Translations under genes and position numbers: made by a program | Shown here: piece after piece, positions 1 through 6,827 of the stretch | Position numbering within the stretch: the stretch's first letter is position 1 | Layout of the letters: each line of letters starts with the position of its first letter | The notes under the pieces: model-generated | Database searches by the model: none | Seen by the model: the letters and a program-made list of their open reading frames with translations, nothing else | What the model was told of the DNA's origin: nothing | Origin: an uncultured bacterium | GTDB taxonomy: Bacteria; Actinomycetota; Coriobacteriia; Coriobacteriales; Coriobacteriaceae | Length of the DNA stretch: 7,695 nucleotides | Reading direction: 5' to 3' | Assembly (NCBI GenBank): GCA_905215095.1 | Contig: CAJMOL010000063.1 | Coordinates: 1-7,695 of the forward strand

Positions 1-82
1 CACAGTTACCCAACTTACGCTGTTCCCAAGGGTCAGTGAAACCCTCAAAGCGGATTTCTGGGGTATTTTGTTTCTCTGCCAT
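1..82 (-). CDS. hsdS: Type I restriction-modification specificity subunit HsdS, N-terminal fragment (cut by window edge)
   Basis: Only the first 27 codons are present; the gene continues beyond the left edge. HsdS is the DNA-recognition subunit of a type I restriction-modification complex: it positions two HsdM copies (and HsdR) on a bipartite target. The start is the ATG at 82..80, one base after the hsdM TAG stop (86..84), with a weak GGTGAG upstream as ribosome binding site. The visible translation contains IRFEGFTDPWEQRKLGN, the N-terminal signature widely seen at the start of HsdS proteins just before the first target-recognition domain. This short match plus the position directly after hsdM makes the call firm, but recognition domains, completeness and target cannot be judged here. 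The near-zero spacing implies translational coupling to hsdM, which suits the fixed subunit ratio of the complex. Confidence 0.9.
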   Translation of the reverse strand, partial: MAEKQNTPEIRFEGFTDPWEQRKLGNC

Positions 83-83
83 G

Positions 84-2645
84 CTACTCACCGCCCAACA
101 GCTTGCGCAGTTCGGCGATGCCAGCCATGTCGTACTCATTGCCCGTAAGCTGGCCCAGCATGTCTGCTAGCTGGCTTTCTGCATCATCTATCTGGTTGCA
201 CACGTCCGAGTAGGTTGTCGCGTATTTGGCGTTGAGCGCAGCTACCTTCGCGATGAAGTCGCTCACAACGGTTTCGGGAAGAGCCAGAAGCTCGGCCTGC
301 AACGGCTCTATCCACTTGGCAACCAATAGATCGTCGCGCTGGGCATCGGTCAGGCCCTCAATGACCTCCTTGGTCGCCTCCTCAAGAGCCACTCTCGCTT
401 CCTTGTTTGCCTTCTTGAGGCTTTTCTCCTCATCGAACAGCGTCTGCGCACGAACCAGACCTTGCTCGAAATCGTTTTCGGGGTGCTTTCCGATAGCCTT
501 CACAGCCTTCTTGAGCTCAGTCGCCACAAACGAACCTTCGTCGTTGACAGCAGCGGAAGACCCCTTGTCCTCCTCGTCGAAGCTCTCGAGAATCTCGTCT
601 ATTTCCTGCGATATCTCGCCTAGACGGGAATCACGGGAACTAATCTCCTTGACGTCTTCGGCAAGCAGGTGCTCTTGCACAAGCGCAAACGGCAGGATTC
701 GGCCAGCCCAGCCGTCCTGTACCTCGACGTCTTTGCCGCTCTTCTTCTTGACCACCATGTTCGGGTCTACCTTGCGCACGGCGGTTTTCCCCTCAGTCTG
801 GATGATCTCCAAATCGCCGGAGATTCCCACCCAGGCATCGTCGAGCGCCTGGTAGGCGTCGTAGCCGTCGACCAAGGCCATGCCCGCCAGCGCGTCTTTC
901 AATAGCGCCGCGATGACCTCTTCCTCCGCCACGGTATCAACTTCATCGGCGCCGTCTACCAAGCGGCTTCGCAGCGTGGCAGGTAAATGGCTTATCGCAT
1001 TACGGTATCCGTCCAGAAAGGCACGGACATCGGTATTTTCCTTCGCCGCTTGCGCAACGTCGTCGGTCGCGGGCGCAAGACACGATCCACCTGCGTCACG
1101 GTAGAGTTGCCCTTTGAGGCTCGGCCATACCTTCCAATAGCGCTCGAGCGCGTCGACCTCGGCCTTCGGCACGCCGCCGAACATGGTGGCATACACGTCC
1201 CAGCTTTCGGCGGCCGTGCTCGAGTCCACATAGCGCGGGATGTTGAGGTTATAGTCGTTGGCGCGGATCTCGTCGATGGGAACCAGGCGGCTGAACTTGT
1301 CTACGGTCGCGTTCGTTGTCACAGCGTCGACGATACGCTTAATGTCGCTTGCCCGCAGCTTGTTGTTCTTGCCTTCTTTCACAAAGTGCTTGGAAGCGTC
1401 CACCACCAAGACGTCGCTCGTCTCGCGCTGCTTGCGCAGCACCATGATGATGGTGGGGATGCCCGTGCCGAAGAAGATGTTGGCAGGAAGACCTATGATG
1501 GCCTGGATATGGCGGTTCTCTACCAAATTTTTTCGGATGGTGCCTTCCTCGCCGCCGCGGAACAGCACGCCGTGCGGCAAGACGATGCACATGATGCCGT
1601 CGGGGCGCAGGTGGTATAGGTCGTGCAGCAAAAAGGCGTAGTCTGCCTTGGACTTGGGCGCCACACCGAACTTGAAGCGCGGGTCGAGCTCCTTGTCTTC
1701 CGGATCCCAGTTCTGAGAATAGGGTGGGTTCGACACCACGGCATCAACGAATAGCGGGTCGTAGGTCTCGTCCTTGTTCTCCACCGTGTCGAACCACGGC
1801 CAGTCGTCCTCGAGCGTGTCACCGTTTCTGGCCACGATGTTGTCGGGAAGGATGCCGCGCATCACCAGGTTCATGCGCGTGAGATTGTAGGTATTTTCCT
1901 TGATCTCCTGAGCGTAGTACTTGATGGAGTCCGGGTCGCCATTGCGGCGCGCCACAGCCTTGCCGATGTTGATGAGCAGCGACCCCGAGCCGCTCGTGGG
2001 GTCGTAGATGGTGATGTTCTCGCGTCCGGCCAGGTGCCACGATACGATCTCGCTCATGAGCATGGACACCTCGTGCGGCGTGTAGAACTCGCCGGCTTTC
2101 TTGCCGGCGTTGGCGGCGAAGTTGCTGATGAGGTACTCGTAGATGAAGCCGAGCACATCATAGTCCTGGCGACCGTCCATCGGGATGTCCTTGATGAGGT
2201 AAATGAGGTCGCGGGCTGCCTTGGACTGACTGCGCGCATCGGTACCCAACTTGGAGAGGCCAGTCTGCAGCGTGTCGAAGATGCCGTCGAAGACGCGCTT
2301 GCGTGCAGGATCGATATTGCGGCTGAAGGCGGAAAGCGCGTCGCGAACGTTCGAAATCTCGAAGTCGCCGCCCTTTGCCACCCAGGTGGAGAAGAGGTTG
2401 TCGTAGGCGATGAAGTAGCCGCACTCGCCCTTGACGAACTCGACCGTCTCCTCGTCGTCTTCCACCAGGCTGGGCAGGTCCTCCTCGGCAAAGTCACGCG
2501 CCTTCAGGCGGGCAACCTCGGTCTCGGACAGGAACTTGTAGAAGATGAATCCCAGAATGTAGTCCTTGTACTCGTTAGCCTCAATCTTGGATCGCATCTT
2601 GTTGGCGGACTCCCATATCTTGGAGGCCAGCTGCTGCTTGTTCAT
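84..2645 (-). CDS. hsdM: Type I restriction-modification DNA methyltransferase subunit HsdM (N6-adenine), long form
   Basis: An 853-residue HsdM that transfers a methyl group from S-adenosylmethionine to adenine N6 within the sequence chosen by HsdS. Residues 1-175 form the helical N-terminal HsdM domain. GEFYTPHEV (185-193) precedes the SAM-binding motif I DPTSGSGSL (215-223). The catalytic motif IV SNPPY is at 305-309, the usual N-P-P-Y of N6-adenine methylases. The methylase core ends near the NIPRYVD segment (468-474). About 380 further residues follow, acidic and helical, including a WAGRILPF segment (646-653) and likely coiled coils at 655-695 and 730-765. Classical enzymes such as EcoKI HsdM are about 530 residues, so this is a long form; similar long forms are known in bacteria, so the extension is not by itself aberrant. 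The ATG at 2645 directly abuts the TAG of the upstream GIY-YIG gene and has GAGGA 7 nt upstream. No frameshift is seen. Confidence 0.96.
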   Translation of the reverse strand: MNKQQLASKIWESANKMRSKIEANEYKDYILGFIFYKFLSETEVARLKARDFAEEDLPSLVEDDEETVEFVKGECGYFIAYDNLFSTWVAKGGDFEISNVRDALSAFSRNIDPARKRVFDGIFDTLQTGLSKLGTDARSQSKAARDLIYLIKDIPMDGRQDYDVLGFIYEYLISNFAANAGKKAGEFYTPHEVSMLMSEIVSWHLAGRENITIYDPTSGSGSLLINIGKAVARRNGDPDSIKYYAQEIKENTYNLTRMNLVMRGILPDNIVARNGDTLEDDWPWFDTVENKDETYDPLFVDAVVSNPPYSQNWDPEDKELDPRFKFGVAPKSKADYAFLLHDLYHLRPDGIMCIVLPHGVLFRGGEEGTIRKNLVENRHIQAIIGLPANIFFGTGIPTIIMVLRKQRETSDVLVVDASKHFVKEGKNNKLRASDIKRIVDAVTTNATVDKFSRLVPIDEIRANDYNLNIPRYVDSSTAAESWDVYATMFGGVPKAEVDALERYWKVWPSLKGQLYRDAGGSCLAPATDDVAQAAKENTDVRAFLDGYRNAISHLPATLRSRLVDGADEVDTVAEEEVIAALLKDALAGMALVDGYDAYQALDDAWVGISGDLEIIQTEGKTAVRKVDPNMVVKKKSGKDVEVQDGWAGRILPFALVQEHLLAEDVKEISSRDSRLGEISQEIDEILESFDEEDKGSSAAVNDEGSFVATELKKAVKAIGKHPENDFEQGLVRAQTLFDEEKSLKKANKEARVALEEATKEVIEGLTDAQRDDLLVAKWIEPLQAELLALPETVVSDFIAKVAALNAKYATTYSDVCNQIDDAESQLADMLGQLTGNEYDMAGIAELRKLLGGE

Positions 2646-3485
2646 CTAGTTTTCCTCACTTCTATAGACTTGGTTGAGCGTTTCTCCGTCGTCGCTTACC
2701 CATTCGGTCCAGCCGTTCTGGCTGCCGCCGAGCACGAACACCGCCGCGGCGCTGGGCGTCGGGAACTCGAGGTCCTCGGCGAGCTCTGCGATGCCGCCCG
2801 AATCGCCGAAGATTTCCCTGCGCGCGGCCGCGACGCCCGCGTTTTTCAGCACGGGCCTCGAGAGATTAACTTTCGAGCCGGCGAGCACGGTAAAGTGCCC
2901 GGTGGACTTGTCGTAGCGCCCCGCCCCACGTATACCATTCTTCTTCGTGTGGAAGATTGCCGGCGCACCCGCGGGACCCTGGTCGACCCTGTCGAGGTCG
3001 TACCCCAGAGCCGCCATCCTGAAGAGGATCCTCTCGTGCAGGCGCTCGACGGCCTCTTCCTTGTACGGGTCGACGTAGGGCTTGGGCGTCGCCGAGTTGT
3101 CGGTCTCGTACGAGCCGTGGTTGTGCACGTAGTCGATGGCCTTCGCTTCAAGGACGTCCAGCGCATCCCTGCTGATGTTCTGGTCGTCATCGAGGAACAT
3201 GATGGCCTTGTTCCAGAACTCCTTCTTTGCCTTGTGTGCGTCGAGCCGGGCGATGCCCTGGGTCGTCTGTCCGGCGTAGACGCGGCTCACGTTGCCGTGG
3301 TCCTCGTCGAGCAGGTAGTAGATGCCACGCTGCGGGATGTTCGGCAGCGACTTCGCCTCGGTAAGGTCCCCCCTTGGAACGACGACGGTCACAAGCGACT
3401 CGCCGTCGATACGGCAGATGCGGATGCGGTCCGGTTGCGCGTCTATGAGCTGGATGGTGAGAGTCTTGACCCGAATCACGCTCAC
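2646..3485 (-). CDS. GIY-YIG family nuclease with C-terminal DUF4357-like domain
   Basis: A 279-residue protein. After a roughly 50-residue beta-rich lead-in, the GIY-YIG fold begins with G-I-Y at 54-56, and the second half-motif is Y-A-G at 70-72, a conservative variant of YIG. The expected catalytic arginine follows as R80 (IARLDAHK) and the metal-binding glutamate as E113 (VLEAKAIDYV), so the site looks intact. Residues 178-205 (a GAGRYD turn followed by FTVLAGS) and 240-275 (AAAVFVLGGSQNGWTEW with a following DGETL) match the style of DUF4357, a domain often found after GIY-YIG or in restriction-related proteins. The family cuts DNA, but the substrate here is unknown. The start is GTG. 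GTG 3485 gives a 4-base GTGA overlap with the RHH gene stop, but AAGGGGG (3493..3487) lies only 1 nt from it and 7 nt from the in-frame GTG at 3479, so 3479 may be the real start. The TAG stop abuts the hsdM ATG. Its role could be accessory nuclease of the type I operon or an unrelated passenger. Confidence 0.88.
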   Translation of the reverse strand: MSVIRVKTLTIQLIDAQPDRIRICRIDGESLVTVVVPRGDLTEAKSLPNIPQRGIYYLLDEDHGNVSRVYAGQTTQGIARLDAHKAKKEFWNKAIMFLDDDQNISRDALDVLEAKAIDYVHNHGSYETDNSATPKPYVDPYKEEAVERLHERILFRMAALGYDLDRVDQGPAGAPAIFHTKKNGIRGAGRYDKSTGHFTVLAGSKVNLSRPVLKNAGVAAARREIFGDSGGIAELAEDLEFPTPSAAAVFVLGGSQNGWTEWVSDDGETLNQVYRSEEN

Positions 3486-3694
3486 ACCCCCTTCTTCGCA
3501 AGCTCTTCGATCATGCAGGTGCGCACGAAGGCGGAGAAGCTCATGCCCCGCAGGGCCGCCTCCTCCTTCGCCGCATCGCGCAGGGTGTCGGGGATGCGCA
3601 GGGTCACGGAAACCTGGTCGCCGTCCACCAGGAAGCTTCTGATCTCAGTTTCGTCGGCGTTGCTCTTGATGAGCTCCTTGTAGCTGTCAGGCAT
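3482..3694 (-). CDS. Small ribbon-helix-helix (Arc/CopG-like) DNA-binding protein
   Basis: A 70-residue protein starting MPDSYKEL. Residues 28-35 (VSVTLRIP) look like the DNA-contacting beta strand of a ribbon-helix-helix fold, followed by helix A (PDTLRDAAKEEAALRG) and helix B (SFSAFVRTCMIEELAKK). RHH proteins dimerise through the strand and act as small repressors, antitoxins or autoregulators. The frame is open upstream to an ATG at 3808, with another ATG at 3706. I choose ATG 3694 because GGGAG (3704..3700) sits 5 nt upstream, whereas 3706 has only a poor GAG and 3808 would place the promoter-like elements inside the gene. It is the first gene of the operon with the GIY-YIG nuclease and hsdM/hsdS, so it may regulate that operon. 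An antitoxin role paired with the GIY-YIG protein is possible but not supported by any specific motif. Confidence 0.82.
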   Translation of the reverse strand: MPDSYKELIKSNADETEIRSFLVDGDQVSVTLRIPDTLRDAAKEEAALRGMSFSAFVRTCMIEELAKKGV

Positions 3695-3699
3695 CTGCA

Positions 3700-3704
3700 C
3701 TCCC
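3700..3704 (-). promoter_or_regulatory. Ribosome binding site deciding the RHH gene start
   Basis: GGGAG followed by TGCAG and then ATG at 3694. The 5-nt spacing supports the 3694 start over the in-frame ATGs at 3706 and 3808, which lack good Shine-Dalgarno sequences. Confidence 0.6.
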
Positions 3705-3712
3705 ATCACTCG

Positions 3713-3729
3713 AAATGCAATACAAATGC
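3713..3729. repeat. Direct repeat of AAATGC, 11-bp period, possible operator
   Basis: AAATGC occurs at 3713-3718 and again at 3724-3729 on the plus strand, one helical turn apart, in the leader between the candidate -10 element and the RHH ribosome binding site. RHH repressors typically bind short repeats spaced by about one turn as tandem dimers, so this is a reasonable candidate operator for the gene product just downstream. The repeat is only 6 bp and could be chance in this slightly AT-richer stretch. Confidence 0.35.
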
Positions 3730-3738
3730 GTTTATAGC

Positions 3739-3767
3739 AGTATAACGCGGCGGCACAGGGGATGCAG
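3739..3767 (-). promoter_or_regulatory. Candidate promoter of the RHH / GIY-YIG / hsdM / hsdS operon
   Basis: On the minus strand a TATACT hexamer (3744..3739) is a good -10 match. With 17 bp spacing the -35 position reads CTGCAT (3767..3762), a weak match to TTGACA. The predicted start would lie near 3732, giving a leader of about 38 nt before the RHH gene. It stands in the only sizeable gap of the window, where a promoter for the second operon is expected. A weak -35 could mean activator dependence or simply a wrong call. Confidence 0.4.
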
Positions 3768-3804
3768 GGGCGGCTGGTATCCAGGCTCGATGCGAAGGAG
3801 AACG

Positions 3805-3833
3805 GCATCTCCGATGCGCTCAGAGCACCTCTG
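3805..3833. repeat. Two adjacent small hairpins in the intergenic gap
   Basis: GCATC-TCC-GATGC (3805-3817) and CAGAG-CAC-CTCTG (3821-3833) are each perfect 5-bp stems with 3-nt loops, separated by 3 nt. They lie 28 to 56 nt past the stop of the 344-residue protein gene. Neither is followed by a T-rich run in the minus-strand direction, so they do not make a standard intrinsic terminator. They may be mRNA structure or chance; the rest of the 166-bp gap shows no gene. Confidence 0.3.
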
Positions 3834-3860
3834 GCTTATCGACCTAAGGACCAGAACCAC

Positions 3861-4895
3861 TTACTCCCTTAACCCCTTAAGCGCCTGCAGCGACGCTGCG
3901 CGAGTCTCGGCGTAGGCAAGGCGCGCGTCGCTTAACTGTTTATCGAGCTGGTCGACTTTGCCGCTCAGCGCATCGATCTGCCTGCCGATTTCTCCCATCT
4001 CGACTATCGTATTCCAACCACGTTGATCGGAAAGCTGCTCATGTTTATGGCGCAAGACAAGCAGCTGGTTGAGCAAAGCGACGCGTGCCTTGTCAAGCTC
4101 TTCCATCTTGTCTCGCGCTTCCTTAACCTTTCGAGCGATGCGCAGCTTTTCCTGCTCCTTTGCAGAGGGCTCGGAAGCAGGCTCCGGTGCAGGCCCTGAC
4201 GTTTGCACGGGCTCAGACTCTGGCTCGGACTCGGGCTCTGAATCAGGAGATTCCTCGGGCTCAGACGCCGTCTCGAGCGCGGGCTCGGGCTCCTGATCAA
4301 CGTCGAGTGCATTCTCGGGTTCGGACTCCGCGGAAACCGCATCACCCATCTCCAAAAACGCGCATATGCCCGGCTCCGTTGCCGGCCTTGCCTCGAACAC
4401 CGTGGCAACCGATCCGTCACTCAACATAGTGCTCTGCGAGCAAAGCGACTCGACAAAGCTCGCCATAAACAGGCCGAACCCAGAAATCTGCTGAGCCAGA
4501 CGCTCGTCGTAGGTAACGTGGATCTCGCCCTCATTGCCTTGACGCACCGAAAGCCAGTCGCCCACGCACATGAGCTGCACCAGCGTGATGGGCGTCAGGT
4601 CGCCTTCAAAGAGCAACTGCAGGCGGGGCGAAACATCGTCGCGGGGAACAACCAACTCAGTATGTTTCTCGAGCTCCACGAGCGTGGTGCCGACGTCCTG
4701 GCACAAATCGATGTTGCTCGGAACATCATTAAAATGATCGCGCGTATGGCTCAGGAGCCATACGCTTTTGTCCGCGTTGATACGAACGCGCTTAAGAGCA
4801 TGCGACGACCCGTCCCAGGTAACATCAGAATGCTCCAAAAACAGCCAGCCGTCACAAAACAGCTCCATGGCAAAGATGGGAAAGGCTTTCTGCAT
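3861..4895 (-). CDS. Unknown protein: globular N-terminus, Glu/Pro/Ser linker, coiled-coil C-terminus
   Basis: A 344-residue protein that I do not recognise. Residues 1-180 look like a soluble mixed alpha/beta domain with many aromatic and hydrophobic positions (for example ELFCDGWLFLEHSD at 11-24) and no recognisable catalytic motif. Residues 187-245 form a strongly acidic, proline-rich linker with EPES-type repeats. Residues 246-344 are charged and heptad-like (KEQEKLRIARKVKEARDKM and QIDALSGKVDQLDKQL), predicting a long coiled coil, probably for self-association or partner binding. No signal peptide or membrane segment is seen, so it should be cytoplasmic. ATG 4895 follows the helicase TAA by 3 nt, and AAGGAG inside the end of the helicase gene is 9 nt upstream. 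Being last in the ParB-like/helicase cluster, it is probably a partner of the helicase, for instance an adaptor or oligomerising effector; that is inferred from context only. Confidence 0.85.
   Translation of the reverse strand: MQKAFPIFAMELFCDGWLFLEHSDVTWDGSSHALKRVRINADKSVWLLSHTRDHFNDVPSNIDLCQDVGTTLVELEKHTELVVPRDDVSPRLQLLFEGDLTPITLVQLMCVGDWLSVRQGNEGEIHVTYDERLAQQISGFGLFMASFVESLCSQSTMLSDGSVATVFEARPATEPGICAFLEMGDAVSAESEPENALDVDQEPEPALETASEPEESPDSEPESEPESEPVQTSGPAPEPASEPSAKEQEKLRIARKVKEARDKMEELDKARVALLNQLLVLRHKHEQLSDQRGWNTIVEMGEIGRQIDALSGKVDQLDKQLSDARLAYAETRAASLQALKGLRE
4161..4337 (-). repeat. Low-complexity Glu/Pro/Ser-coding repeat region
   Basis: This encodes residues 187-245 of the unknown 344-residue protein. 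It is built from imperfect GAGCC/GAGTC-type units, clearest at 4209-4238, where Glu-Pro-Glu-Ser is repeated with a 12-bp period. The unit count may vary between strains by slippage without breaking the frame whenever whole 12-bp or 6-bp units change. Functionally it is most likely a flexible, extended linker between the globular and coiled-coil parts. Confidence 0.7.
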
Positions 4896-4898
4896 CGT

Positions 4899-6827
4899 TT
4901 ACATCTCCTTGCGTTCTTGCGTATCGCCCACGGCGTCGTGGCCGTTGATCTCGTTCCGCTGTTCCTCATCATCAAAAAGGCCCTTAAACACGAGCTTCAG
5001 ATCTCGCTCGTCGGTATAGCCGGGCTCCAGCGTGCCACGGTCGATCGAGTCGAGCATGACCTGCTCTTTGTGCTGCAGCCGCTCGTAGATGTTGCGGTCG
5101 AGAGACCACGGCCCACCATGACGTTCGTACACAGCGCGCAGATAGTGGTACTGCGTGTACTGCCCTTGCGACAGGCCCAAGCGGTGAATGCGATCCTTGG
5201 ACTGCAGCAAGTGCACCAGGTTGTAGCTGCACTCAAAATAGACGGCGTCGTGGCACACGCTGTGGAGCGAGACCGACTCGGCCAGTGTGTGCGGGTTGGT
5301 GACCAGCACGCTCGTCTCCCCCGCCTTAAACGAATCGATGACGCGGGCACGCGTGGGCATATCGGTGCCACCGCTAATGGCACGGGCCGTAATGCCACGC
5401 TCGTGCAGCTCGTGCACCACGTTGCGAATACTGCGCTTAAAGATGCACCATACGATGACCGATTTGCCCTGGGCTACCAGGGACTCGACCAAATCCAGGC
5501 AAGCGCTCATCTTGGCCGTGGGCCGGTCATCCACCTGCAGACCTTCCAGCGCTTTGCCCGCACCCGTCTGCACCTCGCCGTCAAACAGGTCGGCATAGTC
5601 GCCGGCACTCAGGTCCTCGGCCAGCATGCGCGGATCGGACGAAAGCTGCAGCAGGCGAATAATCATCTCGAACGGCTCGCCCGAAAGCGTGCGTAGCACC
5701 TTTTGGAACAGTTGCTGCTCCCAGCGTTCCACCGGCACATCGAACAAATGGTCCTCGTTGGCCTGAGGAACGCCCAGCTGGTACTTGTTGGTGCGACAAA
5801 AGAACGGCGCGATGGACTCGTTGATATGCTCAACGTCGTCCTCGCTCGTCGACTTGAGCGAATTGGCGCTCAAACCAAAGTACCAGTTGTAATCGCGCGG
5901 CCACAAACAATGGAGCAGGTTGTACAGATCCTCAAACGAATTGGGAATCGGCGTACCGGTAAGCGCGATAAAATACGGCGCCGCCGCGGCAATCTGCACC
6001 GCACTCGCCGCGCGCTTGCCGCCCACACGCTTCACCTTGTGGACTTCGTCAAACACCACCAGGGCGCGATCGGCCGCAATGCGCGCGACTGCCTCCCCCA
6101 GCGCGACCGACTCGTAGTTGAGCAGGATCATGTCGTAGCGCTTGTAGTCGAACAGCAGGGTGCTGTACTTGTCGCGCGTGGAACGACCGCGAAACTCAGG
6201 ATCGTGAAAGCACAGCGAACGCAGCGGACGAGCGGCGCCAAAGCACGCTGCCCATTCGTCGCGCCACGAGCCAAAGGCGTTTTTGGGCGAAAGCACGATG
6301 ATGCGGTCGACCAGGTCGCGCTCGCGCAGGTACGCAAACGTGCCCAGGACCGAAGCCGTCTTGCCCGAACCGGGAACGGAAAAGTTGGCGCTGCGGCCCA
6401 TGGCGCTCATAAAGAACGCGTCCCACAGTTGGCGGTCCTTAAGTGGGCGTTCCATCAGGGCATCTTCTGCCTGGCAAAACTCATCGAAGCGATCGGCCAC
6501 CGACGCGTCGTGCGCCTTAATCAGCAGGCCCACGCGCGCCTTCTCGCGCAGATAGTCCTCGCGCGCCGTAAGGCCTCGCAATAAGTCGGGGTCAATTTCG
6601 CAATCCACGCCAAATTTTGCCGCCTGCTGCAGCAGCTCAACAACGCGCTTGGCGCCTGGATCGTCAATCCCCAGAGAAAAGAGCACGTCCGCCTCTCGAT
6701 AGCTCGGCGCATAGCGGCGCAGCGTCGAAAGCCGGATCTTCCAGACCGGCTCGCGGCGCAGCTGCTCAACCGTCATGTCAAGCGGCACGACGGAGATGCC
6801 GTCGCTATACGAGAGGCGAAGTTTCAT
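4899..6827 (-). CDS. SNF2/DEAD-like superfamily 2 helicase (DNA translocase)
   Basis: A 642-residue two-lobe SF2 ATPase that should use ATP hydrolysis to translocate on or remodel DNA-protein complexes. Residues 1-130 are a distinct N-terminal region. The Walker A motif is SVPGSGKT (150-157, K156) within ANFSVPGSGKT, motif Ia is near VLSPKNAFGSW (178-188), motif II is DEVH (260-263), and motif III is LTGTPIPNS (289-297). The second lobe has SVIVWCIFKRS (456-466), motif V VLVTNPHTLAESVS (507-520), and motif VI QSKDRIHRLG (542-551) with both arginines, the arrangement typical of SNF2-type enzymes. No nuclease or methylase domain is fused; the last 30 residues are acidic and variable-looking. 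ATG 6827 abuts the TAA of the upstream ParB-like gene, with GAGGA 7 nt before it. All motor motifs look intact, so it should be active. The substrate is unknown; neighbours suggest DNA binding by the ParB-like protein and an unknown coiled-coil partner. Confidence 0.92.
   Translation of the reverse strand: MKLRLSYSDGISVVPLDMTVEQLRREPVWKIRLSTLRRYAPSYREADVLFSLGIDDPGAKRVVELLQQAAKFGVDCEIDPDLLRGLTAREDYLREKARVGLLIKAHDASVADRFDEFCQAEDALMERPLKDRQLWDAFFMSAMGRSANFSVPGSGKTASVLGTFAYLRERDLVDRIIVLSPKNAFGSWRDEWAACFGAARPLRSLCFHDPEFRGRSTRDKYSTLLFDYKRYDMILLNYESVALGEAVARIAADRALVVFDEVHKVKRVGGKRAASAVQIAAAAPYFIALTGTPIPNSFEDLYNLLHCLWPRDYNWYFGLSANSLKSTSEDDVEHINESIAPFFCRTNKYQLGVPQANEDHLFDVPVERWEQQLFQKVLRTLSGEPFEMIIRLLQLSSDPRMLAEDLSAGDYADLFDGEVQTGAGKALEGLQVDDRPTAKMSACLDLVESLVAQGKSVIVWCIFKRSIRNVVHELHERGITARAISGGTDMPTRARVIDSFKAGETSVLVTNPHTLAESVSLHSVCHDAVYFECSYNLVHLLQSKDRIHRLGLSQGQYTQYHYLRAVYERHGGPWSLDRNIYERLQHKEQVMLDSIDRGTLEPGYTDERDLKLVFKGLFDDEEQRNEINGHDAVGDTQERKEM

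Noticed and set aside
2034..3683. A 549-codon open frame on the plus strand opposite hsdM, the GIY-YIG gene and the RHH gene.
   Set aside because: It is antisense to three genes with clear protein motifs, its translation has no recognisable domain, and long antisense frames are common in GC-rich coding DNA.
2646..3694. Calling the RHH and GIY-YIG genes a toxin-antitoxin pair.
   Set aside because: The size order and overlap would fit, but GIY-YIG/DUF4357 proteins are not an established toxin family to my knowledge and the two genes are co-transcribed with hsdM; kept only as an alternative.
3695..3808. An N-terminally extended RHH protein starting at ATG 3808 (108 residues).
   Set aside because: The extra residues look non-coding (Cys/Tyr-rich, no motif), the ATG at 3808 lacks a ribosome binding site, and the -10-like element lies inside; ATG 3694 has GGGAG at good spacing.
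3695..3860. An intrinsic terminator after the 344-residue protein gene.
   Set aside because: Only 5-bp stems are present and none is followed by a T-run in the direction of transcription.
4518..6584. Two long plus-strand open frames (4518-5696 and 5703-6584) opposite the helicase and unknown-protein genes.
   Set aside because: The minus-strand helicase has every expected motif; the plus-strand translations are His/Arg/Val/Leu/Gln-rich shadow sequences without motifs.
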